A stretch of DNA of 64,000 nt from Occultella glacieicola (GCF_004353825.1 NZ_SMNA01000009.1:124556-188555), one strand, 5' to 3'; shown: positions 52,831 to 62,144, counted from the stretch's first letter. The notes: generated by a model from the letters alone, not told the origin. A program made the numbers and translations.

Positions 52831-53843
52831 CCGCGACCGATGCCTCGGATGCGGTCGCCGCAGCCGTGGGCCCCCGGAGGCGGCGGCTGCCGTCCCGGGG
52901 GTCCCGGCGGCGCCGGCTGTCGTTCGACTACGTCAGCTTCATGCTGGTGTTCCTCGGGCTGCCGCTGGCGATCTTCCTGATCTTCGTGATCTGGCCGTTC
53001 ATCCAGGCGGTGTTCTACTCGATGACGGACTGGACCGGCTTCACGGCGGAGTTCAACGTGATCGGCCTCGGCAACTTCGAGAAGCTGATCAACGATCCGA
53101 TCTTCATGCGGGCTATGGGCAACAGCATCAAGATCGCCATCGTGGTGCCGCTGGTGACGATCGTGATCGCCTTGACGTTCGCGACCCTGATCACCGTGGG
53201 TGGCTCCAGCCGGGGCCAGATCCGAGGCATCCGCAACTCCAGCTTCTACCGGGTGGTCTCGTTCTTCCCGTACGTGATCCCCGCCATCGTGATCGCCCTG
53301 ATCTGGCGACAGATGTTCGACCCCTCCGCCGGGCTGCTGAACGGCATCCTGACCGGCCTCGGTTTCGATCAGTTCGAGTCCTATGCCTGGCTGGGCAAGG
53401 TGAGCACGGCACTTCCGGTGACCATGTTCGTGATCATCTGGGGTGCCGTGGGCTTCTACATGCTGCTGTTCATCGCCGCGATCAAGGGCGTGCCGGCGGA
53501 GACGTTGGAGGCCGCCCGGATCGACGGCGCCGGACGGTTCCGCTCTGCGGTCTCCATCGTGATCCCGCTGATCCGGGACAACGTGCAGACGGCGTTCATC
53601 TACCTCGGCATCATGGCGCTCGACGCGTTCGTGTTCGTGCAGGCGCTGAACCCGAGCGGCGGGCCGGACAACTCCACCCTGGTGATGTCCCAGCAGCTGT
53701 TCCGGACCGCGTTCACGCAGGGTCAGTTCGGGTATGCGAGTGCGATGGGTGTGGTGCTGGCCATCATCACCCTGCTGTTCGCCGCCCTCGTGTTCATCAT
53801 CAACTGGGCGACCGGCGGCCGCGACGAAGGAGGACGAGCATGA
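52827..53843 (+). CDS. ngcF: Sugar ABC transporter permease
   Basis: 338 residues with six transmembrane helices after a basic N-terminal stretch of about 35 residues. The EAA loop for contact with the ATPase is ETLEAARIDGAGRFRSAVSIVIPLI near residue 235. Belongs to the MalF-type family; the symbol follows from position between ngcE and ngcG. ATG 52827 overlaps the previous stop, and its own stop overlaps the next ATG. Confidence 0.88.
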   Translation: MTATDASDAVAAAVGPRRRRLPSRGSRRRRLSFDYVSFMLVFLGLPLAIFLIFVIWPFIQAVFYSMTDWTGFTAEFNVIGLGNFEKLINDPIFMRAMGNSIKIAIVVPLVTIVIALTFATLITVGGSSRGQIRGIRNSSFYRVVSFFPYVIPAIVIALIWRQMFDPSAGLLNGILTGLGFDQFESYAWLGKVSTALPVTMFVIIWGAVGFYMLLFIAAIKGVPAETLEAARIDGAGRFRSAVSIVIPLIRDNVQTAFIYLGIMALDAFVFVQALNPSGGPDNSTLVMSQQLFRTAFTQGQFGYASAMGVVLAIITLLFAALVFIINWATGGRDEGGRA

Positions 53844-54739
53844 CCACGGTCACGAGCACCGGCACCCCGGCCCCGCCGGTGGCAGCCCCGGGGCGCAACG
53901 GCGAGACGGCGGGCGGGGATCGCGCGGTGGCCACGGTGTCCCACACCGTGCTGATCCTCTGGTCGATCATCGTCATCCTGCCGTTGCTGTGGACCCTGCT
54001 GTCCTCGTTCAAGACCTCCTCGGAGATCTTCGCGTCGCCGTTCGCTTTGCCGGCGGAGTGGAGCTTCGACAACTACGTCTCGGCGTGGTCGGAGGCCGGC
54101 ATCGGCGGGATGTTCCTGAACACGGTGATCGTGGTCGGGTTCGCGCTCGTGCTCGTGATGCTGCTCGGCGGCATGTGCGCGTACGTGCTGGCCCGGTTCG
54201 CGTTCCCCGGCCGGCGGGCGATCTACTACCTGATGCTGGCCGGGCTCACGTTCCCGGTGTTCCTGGCGATCGTGCCGCTGTTCTTCGTGCTGCGGAACAT
54301 CGGCATGCTGAACACGCTGCCCGGCCTGATCCTCACGTACGTCGCGTTCGCGCTGCCGTTCACGGTGTTCTTCCTGTACTCGTTCTTCCGCGGGCTCCCG
54401 GAGGAGATCTCCGAGGCGGCCGCCGTCGACGGGGCAGGCGAGTGGCGCACGTTCTTCCAGGTGATGCTGCCCATGGCCCGGCCGGGCATGGCGTCGGTGG
54501 CGATCTTCAACTTCCTCGGGCTCTGGAACCAGTTCCTGCTCCCGGTGGCGTTGAACACCGACCAGGACAACTACGTGCTGTCCCAGGGTATGGCGGGCTT
54601 CGCGTCGTCGGCCGGATACGCCGTCGACTTCGGTTCGCTGTTCGCCGCCGTGGTGATCACCGTGGTCCCGGTGCTCATCGTCTACGTCATCTTCCAGCGC
54701 CAGCTGCAGGGCTCGGTGTCCCAGGGCACGATGAAGTGA
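53840..54739 (+). CDS. ngcG: Sugar ABC transporter permease
   Basis: 299 residues, six helices, MalG-type. EAA loop EISEAAAVDGAGEWRTFFQVMLPMARPG near residue 195. ATG 53840 forms ATGA with the ngcF stop and has AGGAGG upstream. The operon ends here without an ATPase gene, so the importer probably uses a shared ATPase such as MsiK encoded elsewhere. A 16-bp terminator follows. Confidence 0.9.
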   Translation: MTTVTSTGTPAPPVAAPGRNGETAGGDRAVATVSHTVLILWSIIVILPLLWTLLSSFKTSSEIFASPFALPAEWSFDNYVSAWSEAGIGGMFLNTVIVVGFALVLVMLLGGMCAYVLARFAFPGRRAIYYLMLAGLTFPVFLAIVPLFFVLRNIGMLNTLPGLILTYVAFALPFTVFFLYSFFRGLPEEISEAAAVDGAGEWRTFFQVMLPMARPGMASVAIFNFLGLWNQFLLPVALNTDQDNYVLSQGMAGFASSAGYAVDFGSLFAAVVITVVPVLIVYVIFQRQLQGSVSQGTMK

Positions 54740-54779
54740 CGACGCGATAGGCGTTCCGGCGAACGTCGGTGGGCGAGGT

Positions 54780-54821
54780 CGGGCCGGGTCGCGTGGATCG
54801 AGGTTCACGCGACCCGGCCCG
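54780..54821. terminator. Bidirectional terminator after ngcG
   Basis: CGGGCCGGGTCGCGTG (54780-54795) and CACGCGACCCGGCCCG (54806-54821) form a perfect 16-bp stem with a ten-base loop between convergent units. Confidence 0.85.
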
Positions 54822-54850
54822 TCTGCGTGGCGGCCGCGCGGGTTCGGCGG

Positions 54851-55636
54851 TCAGCCCAACGCCCTCGCGTTCAGCGCCGCCTGGAGCGCCTTGATGGTCG
54901 CGCGGTCGCGCGTTCCGGGGGTGCCTCCGGCCAGGAACCCGGACGCCCGCAGCCAGCCCTGCTCGGCTTTCACCGAGACGGCGCGGAAGCCACCATCGAT
55001 CGCGCCCACCGGCTGGCCCTTGGCCTGCAGGAACTGCTGGTAGGCCGTGAACAGTTTCGGTCCGGGAAAGGCGTGCGCGCCGCCGTCGGCCTCGATGGCA
55101 CCCCGGTACCGGCCGGTTCTCGCGAGGGCCCGCTGCAGCTCGGTGATCGTGCGGTGGCCGAAGTTGCCGTCGGAGCGCAACGGCAGGAACTGTCCGCGGG
55201 CCGCGGACGGCGCCCCCGAGCCCGGTGCGACGCCGAACTTGGTGAATGCCGCGCGCGGGTTGCGCGGGCGGCCACCCGCGTCCCAGGTCTCGAAGTGCAG
55301 GTGGGTGCCGGTCTGCTGACCGCTGGTGTCGAGGTAGCCGATGAACTGGCCCTCCTTGACGGCATCGCCCTCGAACACGACCGGCATCGTGTGGTTGTAC
55401 ACCTGCTGCTCGGCGTCCGGATTGCGGACGCGAGCACCGTTTCCGGTGCGCTGCGGAGCCCGGCCGGACGTGGTGCTACCCGGCACCTGGGCGGTCGCGG
55501 TCTTGATCACCTGCCCCGCGAACGCTGCGAACACGGGTTGACCCTCGGGACCCTTGAGGTCGATCCCGGCGTGCGGGCCGGCCGGCCGCGGCGTGCCGAA
55601 CTCGCTGCTGACGCGGCCGACGGATGGGTTCTGCAT
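54851..55636 (-). CDS. M23-family metallopeptidase without signal peptide
   Basis: 261 residues from ATG 55636, with GAGGAG upstream. LytM-type zinc ligands H22 and D26 (PHAGIDLKG) and H114, with catalytic H112 (THLHFETWD). The C-terminal 110 residues hold two peptidoglycan-binding-like repeats (DGNFGHRTITELQRAL and GTRDRATIKALQAALNA). It would cut peptide cross-links in cell wall. The protein begins directly with the domain: no signal peptide or membrane anchor. That is unusual for a chromosomal wall hydrolase and resembles endolysins or injected cargo. The zinc-ribbon gene is upstream on the same strand. Confidence 0.82.
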   Translation of the reverse strand: MQNPSVGRVSSEFGTPRPAGPHAGIDLKGPEGQPVFAAFAGQVIKTATAQVPGSTTSGRAPQRTGNGARVRNPDAEQQVYNHTMPVVFEGDAVKEGQFIGYLDTSGQQTGTHLHFETWDAGGRPRNPRAAFTKFGVAPGSGAPSAARGQFLPLRSDGNFGHRTITELQRALARTGRYRGAIEADGGAHAFPGPKLFTAYQQFLQAKGQPVGAIDGGFRAVSVKAEQGWLRASGFLAGGTPGTRDRATIKALQAALNARALG

Positions 55637-55767
55637 GGCGCGCTCCTCGGGGCTGGGCGTCACGCCGGTCGTCGTCGGCCGGTGGCGGGCGCGATGGGTC
55701 AAGTGTGCGCCGTGACGGCAGGTGAGGACAATGGCCCGTCCGGGCCCGCCCGGCCCGGCGCTCGGGG

Positions 55768-57837
55768 CTATCGGGACCGGGCCAGCACCCCGCCGATGTA
55801 TCCGAGCAGGGCCCCCAACCAGACCGCGAAGATCCCCGGCGCCAGCCCGGACAGCCCGCCGAGCGCGTCCACCTGTCCGGTCGCCAGGGTGATCACGTAC
55901 CCGACCGAGAGCAGCAGGATCAGCAGGGCCGTCCGGCGAATGGTGCCGCCGGATCGGCCGTTCAGGCCGAACGCCATGACCAGCGCGAGCAGGGCGAGCA
56001 GGACCCGCAGCCCGGCCTCGACGACGAGGATCAGGGGCAGCGCCTGATCGAGGTTGCGCACCACGAGGTTGATCTGGTCCAGCCCGGAGAGGCTGGGGTC
56101 CAGGTTCAACGTGCCCCAGGGCAGCAGCGCTCCCACGATGACGAACGCGGTGCCCAGCAGCACGAGCAGGTTCTTGACCAGGGGTCGCCGGTCGGAGGAC
56201 ACCTGCGTGAACGCGGCCTCCACGCCGATGCTGCCGGCACCGTCGCTCGCGCTGATCTGCAGCTCCCGGGTGACCGTCTCGCCCATCGGCGGCCGTGGAC
56301 TGTCCACGCGCAGCCGCACGGTCCCGACCGCGTGCGGCGGCACGGAGATCGCCGGTGGGTCGAACACGAATCCGGTCATGCCGTGGGCGTCCGACCCGGC
56401 CAGGCGCACCTGCAGGTGTTCCTGGCCGCGGGTGTTGTCGACCTCGAGGACGAACGTGCCCTGCCGGTCGTCCGCCCGGGTCAGGTTCCGGGGCCGGATC
56501 CGCAGAGCAGCGCTGGTCAGCGGCGCGGGGCTGGCGCTGACCTCGAGCACACCCGGGGCCTCGATATCGCGGACGCCGTCGGAGGCGACGATCGTGAACG
56601 GCCGGGAGACGGCCTCCCCGCGCCCGATCGGTCCGGTCTGGACCCGTCCCGTCACGGTGGTCACCTGACCGGGCAGCGCGTTGACCCGCTGGGGCACCAG
56701 CGAGAACGCGAGCTGGTTCGCGGGGTCTCGCCCACCGAGGACGAGGCCGACGGCGCGGTGGCCACCACGGTTGTCGATCCGTACGGCGAACTCGGCGGTG
56801 GTCGCGTTCACGATGGTGAGCCGGCTCGGCTCCAGCCGCATCGTGATCGGCGCGTCGACCGGCGCCGGCGTGGTCACCTGGGTCAGTCCGACAACCGCGG
56901 TGATCGGCCCGCTGTCATTCGTGGCGGTGATCGTGAGCTGCCGGTTCAGTTCGCGCCCGGGCTCGGGCGCCGGAGCCCGGAACTGCGCCTCGGCCTCCAC
57001 CAGCTGGCCGGGTGGGACCTGCACGAGCTCCGGGCTGAAGGCGAAGCGCACGACCGACTCCGGGTCCGATCCGGACAGGCGGAACGTCTGTGGGTAGTTC
57101 GCCCTGCGGTTGTCCAGCTGCAGCATGAAGGCGCCCCGGGTGGCGTCCTTCAGCCGGACCAGCGTCGGCCTGGTGGCGAGCGTCGCGGGTGGGCCGGCGG
57201 GCGGCACCGTCAGGGCGAGGTCCACCGGCGTGGTCCGGGTCGGATCCGCGCGGGACCGGACGGCCAGCCGCAGGTGCAGGCGCTGCGCGAACACGAGGAC
57301 GCCGGGCCGGGTGGTCAGCCTCAGGACGAGTTCGCCGGACTGCTGGGGGAGCAGGTTCACCTCGTCGTGGCCGAGGGTGAGCCACGGCGGCGTGGACTCG
57401 GCCTCCACCAGGTACCCGTCCACCACCGTGGAGGTGTTGAACACGGTCAGTGTGGCCGTCGCCTCCGGCCCCACGATCGTGACCGCGAGGGATTCCGGTC
57501 GCACGGTCGCCGGCTCGATCACCGGGTCCGGCACGTGGACGGCGCCGTCGGTGCGTGCACCGGCGCTCGGGGGCCGGGCGGAGCCGCCGGAGTGAGCCGT
57601 GCTCCCCGGTGCGGTGCCGACGCCCGGAGGCACCGCCGTCGGGTGTGGATCGCCGAGGGGCGGCAGCGAGACCTGGGTGACGACCGTGTCGACGGCGTGA
57701 CCGGTCGTGCCGGCGAGCGGTTCGCCACCGAGGGTGCCGGTCCCGCGGTCCCAGCCGAGATAGTCGTCGCACGAGTGGCAGAACTGCGCAGTCGGCGCGT
57801 TCCGGGCGCCGCAGTTCTCGCAGACATGCTCCGACAC
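55768..57837 (-). CDS. Zinc-ribbon, Ig-like repeat and C-terminal membrane protein
   Basis: 689 residues from GTG 57837 (GGGGAGA upstream). A zinc ribbon opens the protein (CENCGARNAPTAQFCHSC, residues 6-23). A Pro/Gly-rich linker follows to about 125, then four Ig-like beta domains of about 100 residues each with similar strands (FRLSGSDPESVVRFAFSP, LVLGGRDPANQLAFSLVP, VRLAGSDAHGMTGFVFDP). Residues 560-689 hold four hydrophobic helices. No enzyme motif is visible. Proteins of this kind occur in actinobacterial conflict and secretion loci, but the role is unknown. Confidence 0.7.
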   Translation of the reverse strand: MSEHVCENCGARNAPTAQFCHSCDDYLGWDRGTGTLGGEPLAGTTGHAVDTVVTQVSLPPLGDPHPTAVPPGVGTAPGSTAHSGGSARPPSAGARTDGAVHVPDPVIEPATVRPESLAVTIVGPEATATLTVFNTSTVVDGYLVEAESTPPWLTLGHDEVNLLPQQSGELVLRLTTRPGVLVFAQRLHLRLAVRSRADPTRTTPVDLALTVPPAGPPATLATRPTLVRLKDATRGAFMLQLDNRRANYPQTFRLSGSDPESVVRFAFSPELVQVPPGQLVEAEAQFRAPAPEPGRELNRQLTITATNDSGPITAVVGLTQVTTPAPVDAPITMRLEPSRLTIVNATTAEFAVRIDNRGGHRAVGLVLGGRDPANQLAFSLVPQRVNALPGQVTTVTGRVQTGPIGRGEAVSRPFTIVASDGVRDIEAPGVLEVSASPAPLTSAALRIRPRNLTRADDRQGTFVLEVDNTRGQEHLQVRLAGSDAHGMTGFVFDPPAISVPPHAVGTVRLRVDSPRPPMGETVTRELQISASDGAGSIGVEAAFTQVSSDRRPLVKNLLVLLGTAFVIVGALLPWGTLNLDPSLSGLDQINLVVRNLDQALPLILVVEAGLRVLLALLALVMAFGLNGRSGGTIRRTALLILLLSVGYVITLATGQVDALGGLSGLAPGIFAVWLGALLGYIGGVLARSR

Positions 57838-58024
57838 GGGATCTCCCCAAGCTGTGCGGGCGTCGGCTCGACGATGGGCCGGCACGCCACCACATGGTAG
57901 TCCCGGAGTGCCCGACCGAGCCGGTCGCTGCGCGAAAGGGCACCGGAGTCTGCACGTCGGCGATACCGACGGCCGGTCGTGAGGCAACACGCCGCAACCG
58001 GTAGGCCGGTCCGGATCGATGCCG

Positions 58025-58030
58025 TAGGGT
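58025..58030 (+). promoter_or_regulatory. -10 hexamer before the manganese riboswitch
   Basis: TAGGGT ends about seven bases before the expected RNA start at 58038, just ahead of the first riboswitch strand. No clear -35. Confidence 0.45.
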
Positions 58031-58037
58031 GGTGACC

Positions 58038-58137
58038 TGTTGGAGGGGAGTACCTCACAAGCGGTGGTGTCGTCATCACAGTCGATCTCGATCGACTCGG
58101 TGCCATCGGCCCGGTTCTCGGGTGAGGGAGACCTCCG
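58038..58137 (+). ncRNA. yybP-ykoY manganese riboswitch
   Basis: P1 pairs GGAGG (58042-58046) with CCTCC (58132-58136). The conserved GGGAGTA (58046-58052), GTCGTCA in the middle and GGGAGACC (58126-58133) match the family consensus. Next stem CCTCAC (58053-58058)/GTGAGG (58122-58127), and inner hairpin GTCGAT-ctcg-ATCGAC (58081-58096). Manganese binding in the paired internal loops should stabilise P1. It precedes terC, a known target of this class. Confidence 0.9.
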
Positions 58138-58166
58138 GTGTCAATGTTTCGCTCACCGGAGGTTTT
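58132..58166 (+). promoter_or_regulatory. Alternative hairpin that hides the terC ribosome site
   Basis: CCTCCGGTG (58132-58140) pairs perfectly with CACCGGAGG (58154-58162), followed by TTTT. Its 5' arm is the same CCTCC used in riboswitch P1, and its 3' arm contains the GGAGG ribosome site of terC. P1 and this hairpin exclude each other, so metal binding should switch terC on. Confidence 0.85.
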
Positions 58167-58172
58167 CGAATA

Positions 58173-59189
58173 GTGGATGTCCACCCCTGGGCCTGGGGAG
58201 TCACCCTCGGCCTGATCGCCATCATGCTCACGGTCGACTTCGTCGGCCATGTCCGCAAGCCGCATGCCCCCTCCCTCAAGGAGGCCGGCCTCTGGTCGGC
58301 CGGCTACGTCGCGATCGCGCTGCTGTTCGGCGTGTACGTCTGGCTGGTCTGGGGCGGCGACTTCGGGAATCAGTACTTCGCCGGCTACATCACCGAGAAG
58401 TCGCTCTCGGTCGACAACCTGTTCGTGTTCGTCCTGATCATGGCCAGCTTCCGGGTTCCCCGGGAGTACCAGCAGAAGGTGCTGCTGATCGGCATCGTGA
58501 TCGCGCTCGCGCTGCGCACCGTCTTCATCTTCCTCGGCGCCGCGATCGTGAACGAGTTCGCCTGGGTGTTCTACATCTTCGGCGCGTTCCTGCTCTACAC
58601 CGCCTACACCCAGATCAAGGGCAGCAACGACGACGACGAGGAGTTCAAGGAGAACGCGATGGTGCGGCTGACCCGCCGGGTCTTCCCCACCACCGAGGGC
58701 TTCGTGGGCGACAAGATGTTCGTGGTCCAGGACGGCCGCCGGCACATCACCCCGATGCTGATCGTGATGCTCGCGATCGGCAGCGCCGACATCCTGTTCG
58801 CGGTCGACTCCATCCCCGCGATCTTCGGGCTGACCCAGGAGACCTACCTGATCTTCGCTGCGAACGCGTTCTCGCTGCTCGGTCTGCGGCAGTTGTTCTT
58901 CCTCATCGACGGGCTCCTCGACAGGCTGGTCTACCTGAACTACGGGCTGGCCGCGATCCTCGCCTTCATCGGCGCCAAGCTGGTCATCCACGCCATGCAC
59001 GAGAACGAGGTGCCGTTCATCAACGGCGGCGAGCCGATCCACGCGATCCCCGAGATCAGCACGAACATCTCGCTCGTGGTCATCGTCGGCATCCTCGCGA
59101 TCACCACGATCTCCTCGCTGACCATCGGCAAGCGGCGCGCCGCCGCGGCCGAGAGCGAGGAGTCCGAGCGCGAGCTCGAGCCGCGCTGA
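58173..59189 (+). CDS. TerC/Alx-family membrane protein, probable manganese exporter
   Basis: 338 residues with seven to nine helices. Conserved acidic motifs of TerC proteins are present in membrane segments: SVDNLFVFVLIM and SADILFAVDSIPAIFG. Family members export manganese or help load exoenzymes with it. GTG 58173 is chosen: GGAGG at 58158-58162 lies ten bases upstream, and the sequence before it is the riboswitch. The upstream open frame from 58029 is non-coding. A 15-bp terminator follows. Confidence 0.92.
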   Translation: MDVHPWAWGVTLGLIAIMLTVDFVGHVRKPHAPSLKEAGLWSAGYVAIALLFGVYVWLVWGGDFGNQYFAGYITEKSLSVDNLFVFVLIMASFRVPREYQQKVLLIGIVIALALRTVFIFLGAAIVNEFAWVFYIFGAFLLYTAYTQIKGSNDDDEEFKENAMVRLTRRVFPTTEGFVGDKMFVVQDGRRHITPMLIVMLAIGSADILFAVDSIPAIFGLTQETYLIFAANAFSLLGLRQLFFLIDGLLDRLVYLNYGLAAILAFIGAKLVIHAMHENEVPFINGGEPIHAIPEISTNISLVVIVGILAITTISSLTIGKRRAAAAESEESERELEPR

Positions 59190-59209
59190 CCCGGACCGAC
59201 CTTCGATGC

Positions 59210-59244
59210 GCGAATGCCGGCGGGCTCGTCCCGCCGGCATTCGC
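59210..59244. terminator. Bidirectional terminator after terC
   Basis: GCGAATGCCGGCGGG (59210-59224) and CCCGCCGGCATTCGC (59230-59244) form a perfect 15-bp stem with a five-base loop between convergent genes. Confidence 0.88.
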
Positions 59245-59263
59245 CATGTCGGCTCGGTCCGGT

Positions 59264-59566
59264 TCAGTCCTTGCGCGCGGTGAACGGGCCCAGCACCGGG
59301 TTCCAGGCCCGCACCTGCCGGTGCGTGATGATCTTCGCCCGTTGGAACGGGTCCTCGTCGAGGATCCGGCGGACCGCGTCGGCGTCGTCGGCCCGGACGA
59401 GCAGCAGCGCGCCCGGCGTGGCACTGTCGAGCCAGGGGCCGGAGGCCAGCAGGGTGCCCTGCTCCAGGAGGTCGCCCAGGAAGGCACGGTGGACCGGGCG
59501 GATCTCCTCCATCTCGGCGGTCCTGGTGATGTCGTAGGTGTACTCGACGGCGAAGGTAGTCAACAT
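59264..59566 (-). CDS. YciI-family small protein
   Basis: 100 residues, a single ferredoxin-like domain. The conserved His-Asp pair of the family appears as RPVHRAFLGDL and ILDEDPFQRA. YciI proteins are putative small-molecule enzymes or regulators; the substrate is unknown. ATG 59566 lies seven bases after TACTGT on the minus strand (59579-59574), so a leaderless message is likely. Confidence 0.88.
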   Translation of the reverse strand: MLTTFAVEYTYDITRTAEMEEIRPVHRAFLGDLLEQGTLLASGPWLDSATPGALLLVRADDADAVRRILDEDPFQRAKIITHRQVRAWNPVLGPFTARKD

Positions 59567-59602
59567 GTCAGCGACAGTACTTTGCCGGGCGTGACCGACG
59601 GG

Positions 59603-60289
59603 TCACCAGCCCCGCTCGCGCCACTGGGCGAGTTGTCCCCGCTCAGCACCGAGCGTCGTGTTGTCGCCGTGCCCGGGGTGGACCACGGCGTCGTCGTCGT
59701 ACACGTCGAACAAGCGCTGCTCGACGTCGTCGAGGAGTGAGGCGAAGTCCTCCGGCGAGCCGGTCCGGCCCACTCCGCCCGGGAACAGCGAGTCGCCCGT
59801 GAACAGATGGACCCGGCCTGCGCCGTCGCCCCGGGGCTCGCGGAAGGCGAGCGCCACCGAACCGGGTGTGTGCCCACGCAGCCCGACCACGGCGAGGTCC
59901 ACCGCACCGAGGGCGACGGTGTCGCCGTTGGCGAGTTCGCCGTCGACGCCGACCGGCAGGCCGTCTGCGTCGGCGGAGCCGGCCAGCACCCGTGCACCCG
60001 TGGCCTCGGCCACCTCGGCCAGGGCCCGGTGGTGGTCGGCGTGCCGGTGGGTCGTGACGATGGCGGACACCGGCCCACCACCCGCCTCGGTGACGAGGGC
60101 CAGGACCCGAGCCGCGTCGTCGGCGGCGTCGATGATCAGGTGCGTTCCGCCGTCGGGCTCGGTCAGCAGGTAGCAGTTGTTGTCCTCTGCGGACACGCTT
60201 GCCTTGCGGATCTGCAGACCGGGCACGGTCCAGTGGGCGGCCGGCCCTCCGGTCTCGACATGTCCGGGAACGAATGGTGCGTTGTTCAC
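59603..60289 (-). CDS. Metallo-beta-lactamase-fold hydrolase (glyoxalase II-like)
   Basis: 228 residues. Metal-binding motif THRHADHH at 80-87 (H81, H83, D85, H86), then GHTPGSVAL, TGDSLFPGGVGR and HPGHGDNTT with further ligands, as in hydroxyacylglutathione hydrolases and related thioesterases. Actinobacteria lack glutathione, so a mycothiol or other thioester is more likely. Starts at GTG 60289 in a GTGA overlap with the GH15 gene. A gene of this type just before uvrA is common in actinobacteria. Confidence 0.9.
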   Translation of the reverse strand: MNNAPFVPGHVETGGPAAHWTVPGLQIRKASVSAEDNNCYLLTEPDGGTHLIIDAADDAARVLALVTEAGGGPVSAIVTTHRHADHHRALAEVAEATGARVLAGSADADGLPVGVDGELANGDTVALGAVDLAVVGLRGHTPGSVALAFREPRGDGAGRVHLFTGDSLFPGGVGRTGSPEDFASLLDDVEQRLFDVYDDDAVVHPGHGDNTTLGAERGQLAQWRERGW

Positions 60290-62097
60290 GAGAGTGCCTC
60301 CAGGGTGTAGGCGGCGCGCACCAGTGCCAGGTGGGACAGCGCCTGCGGGAAGTTGCCCGCGAACCGGGTGTTGACGGGGTCGTACTCCTCGGCGAGCAGG
60401 CCGAGGTCGTTCACGGTCGCGACGAGGGCCGTCATGCGTGCCGCGGCCTCGTCAGCCCTGCCGATCCGGGCCAGCGCATCGACCAGCCAGAACGAACAGG
60501 CGTAGAAGTGGTGCTCGCCCGCGGGCAGCCCGTCCACGCCGGTCGCGGTGTGGTAGCGCATGACGTGCGGCCCGTCGGCGAGATCGGCGTCGATCCGCGT
60601 GACGGTGCCGACGATGCGCGGATCGTCGGCGGGCAGGAACCCCACCTGGAGCAGCTGCAGCAGGGAGGCGTCGACCTCGGTGGACCCGTAGTGCTGGGTG
60701 AACGTGTTGGCGTCCGGGTCGTAGCCGTGGGCCAGGACGTCGGCACGGATCTCGTCCCGGGCGGCGCGCCACTGCTCGATCGGGCCGGGCAGGCCGTGGA
60801 CCTCGACGCCCCGGATGGCCCGGTCGACGGCCGCCCAGCACATCACCTTCGACTGCGTGAAGTGCTGCTTCTCGCCGCGGATCTCCCAGATCCCGTGGTC
60901 GGGCCCGCGCCACCGATCGAGCATGTCCTGGACCAGGTGCACCTGCAACGACCACGAGTCCTCGGTCTCGACGAGCCCGGCCTCGCGGGCCTGGTCGAGG
61001 GCGACCATCACCTCGCCAAGCACATCGTTCTGGACCTGCCCGACGGCGCCGTTGCCGATCCGCACGGGGGTGGAGGCCGCGTAGCCGGGAAGGTGGGGCA
61101 GTTCCCGCTCGGGCAGGTCCCGGCCGCCGTCGATGCGGTACATGATCTGCAGGTCCTCATAGTCGCCGGCGACGGCGCGCAGCAGCCAGGAGCGCCAGCC
61201 GTCGGCCTCCTCGCGGTAGCCGAAGTCGAGGAGCGCCTCGAGGGTGAGCGCGGCGTCCCGCAGCCAGCAGTAGCGGTAGTCCCAGTTCCGGACGCCGCCG
61301 AACTCCTCCGGAAGGGAGGTGGTGGCCGCCGCGGCGATCCCGCCGGTCTCGTCGTTGGTGAGCAGCCGGAGCACCAGCAGGGACCGCTTCACGACGTCCG
61401 CGTGCGGCCCGCGGTACTCGCACGCCGACGCCCAGGCATCCCAGATCCCGGTGGTCGCCCCGAGGTAGTCGTCGGCCGGCAGCGCCTCGGGGCCGTCGGC
61501 CCACGACGGGGTCCAGGTCAGGCTGAACTGCAGCCGTTCGCCGCCCCTCACCTCGAAGTCGTCCTCGTGGTGCGTGCCGGTGGCCCGGGGGAGCCGGTCG
61601 CCGTGCAGGGTGAGCGCGTCCGGTCCGGCGACGGCCCGGATGACCGCCACGCCGCCCGGATCCTCGGTGCGGCGGACCCAGGGCACGACGGTGCCGTAGC
61701 CGAACCGGATGGCCAGCTCGTGGTGGAAGGCCACGGTGCCCTCGAGGCCCTCGATGCGGCGGAGCACGTCGGCGCGCTCGTCCTCCATCGGCATCCACTC
61801 GGTCACCCGGGCCCGCCCGGTCGCCGTGGTGTACTCCGTGGTCAGCACGAACGAGCCGCCGTCGTAGGCACGTGTGACGTCGGTGGCGTCCGGTGCGGTG
61901 AGCAGCCATCGTCCGTGCTCGGGCGTGCCGAGCAGGTTCGCGAAGCAGGACGGCGAGTCCAGCGCCGGCAGGCAGAGCCAGTCGATCGAGCCGGTCCTGC
62001 TGACCAGGGCGGCGGTCCGAGAGTCGCCCAGGACGGCGTAGTCCTCGATCGGGGTGGGCGGCGCGGCTGGGGGTGGTGGGCTGCTCATCCCAGCCAT
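60286..62097 (-). CDS. Glycoside hydrolase family 15 protein (trehalase/glucoamylase type)
   Basis: 603 residues from ATG 62097; ATG 62088 is equally possible. The N-terminal beta domain begins [19 protein letters not shown], then GSIDWLCLP; the (alpha/alpha)6 barrel has [20 protein letters not shown], and the end has [26 protein letters not shown] with the second catalytic glutamate. In mycobacteria a close family member is a trehalase, so trehalose is a likely substrate here, but glucoamylase activity is possible. No signal peptide, so cytoplasmic. The stop overlaps the hydrolase gene. Confidence 0.9.
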   Translation of the reverse strand: MAGMSSPPPPAAPPTPIEDYAVLGDSRTAALVSRTGSIDWLCLPALDSPSCFANLLGTPEHGRWLLTAPDATDVTRAYDGGSFVLTTEYTTATGRARVTEWMPMEDERADVLRRIEGLEGTVAFHHELAIRFGYGTVVPWVRRTEDPGGVAVIRAVAGPDALTLHGDRLPRATGTHHEDDFEVRGGERLQFSLTWTPSWADGPEALPADDYLGATTGIWDAWASACEYRGPHADVVKRSLLVLRLLTNDETGGIAAAATTSLPEEFGGVRNWDYRYCWLRDAALTLEALLDFGYREEADGWRSWLLRAVAGDYEDLQIMYRIDGGRDLPERELPHLPGYAASTPVRIGNGAVGQVQNDVLGEVMVALDQAREAGLVETEDSWSLQVHLVQDMLDRWRGPDHGIWEIRGEKQHFTQSKVMCWAAVDRAIRGVEVHGLPGPIEQWRAARDEIRADVLAHGYDPDANTFTQHYGSTEVDASLLQLLQVGFLPADDPRIVGTVTRIDADLADGPHVMRYHTATGVDGLPAGEHHFYACSFWLVDALARIGRADEAAARMTALVATVNDLGLLAEEYDPVNTRFAGNFPQALSHLALVRAAYTLEALS

Positions 62098-62144
62098 TGT
62101 GGCCGGTCCCGGACGGCTGCGCAGGTGGGCGGGGGTCCGGGCGG

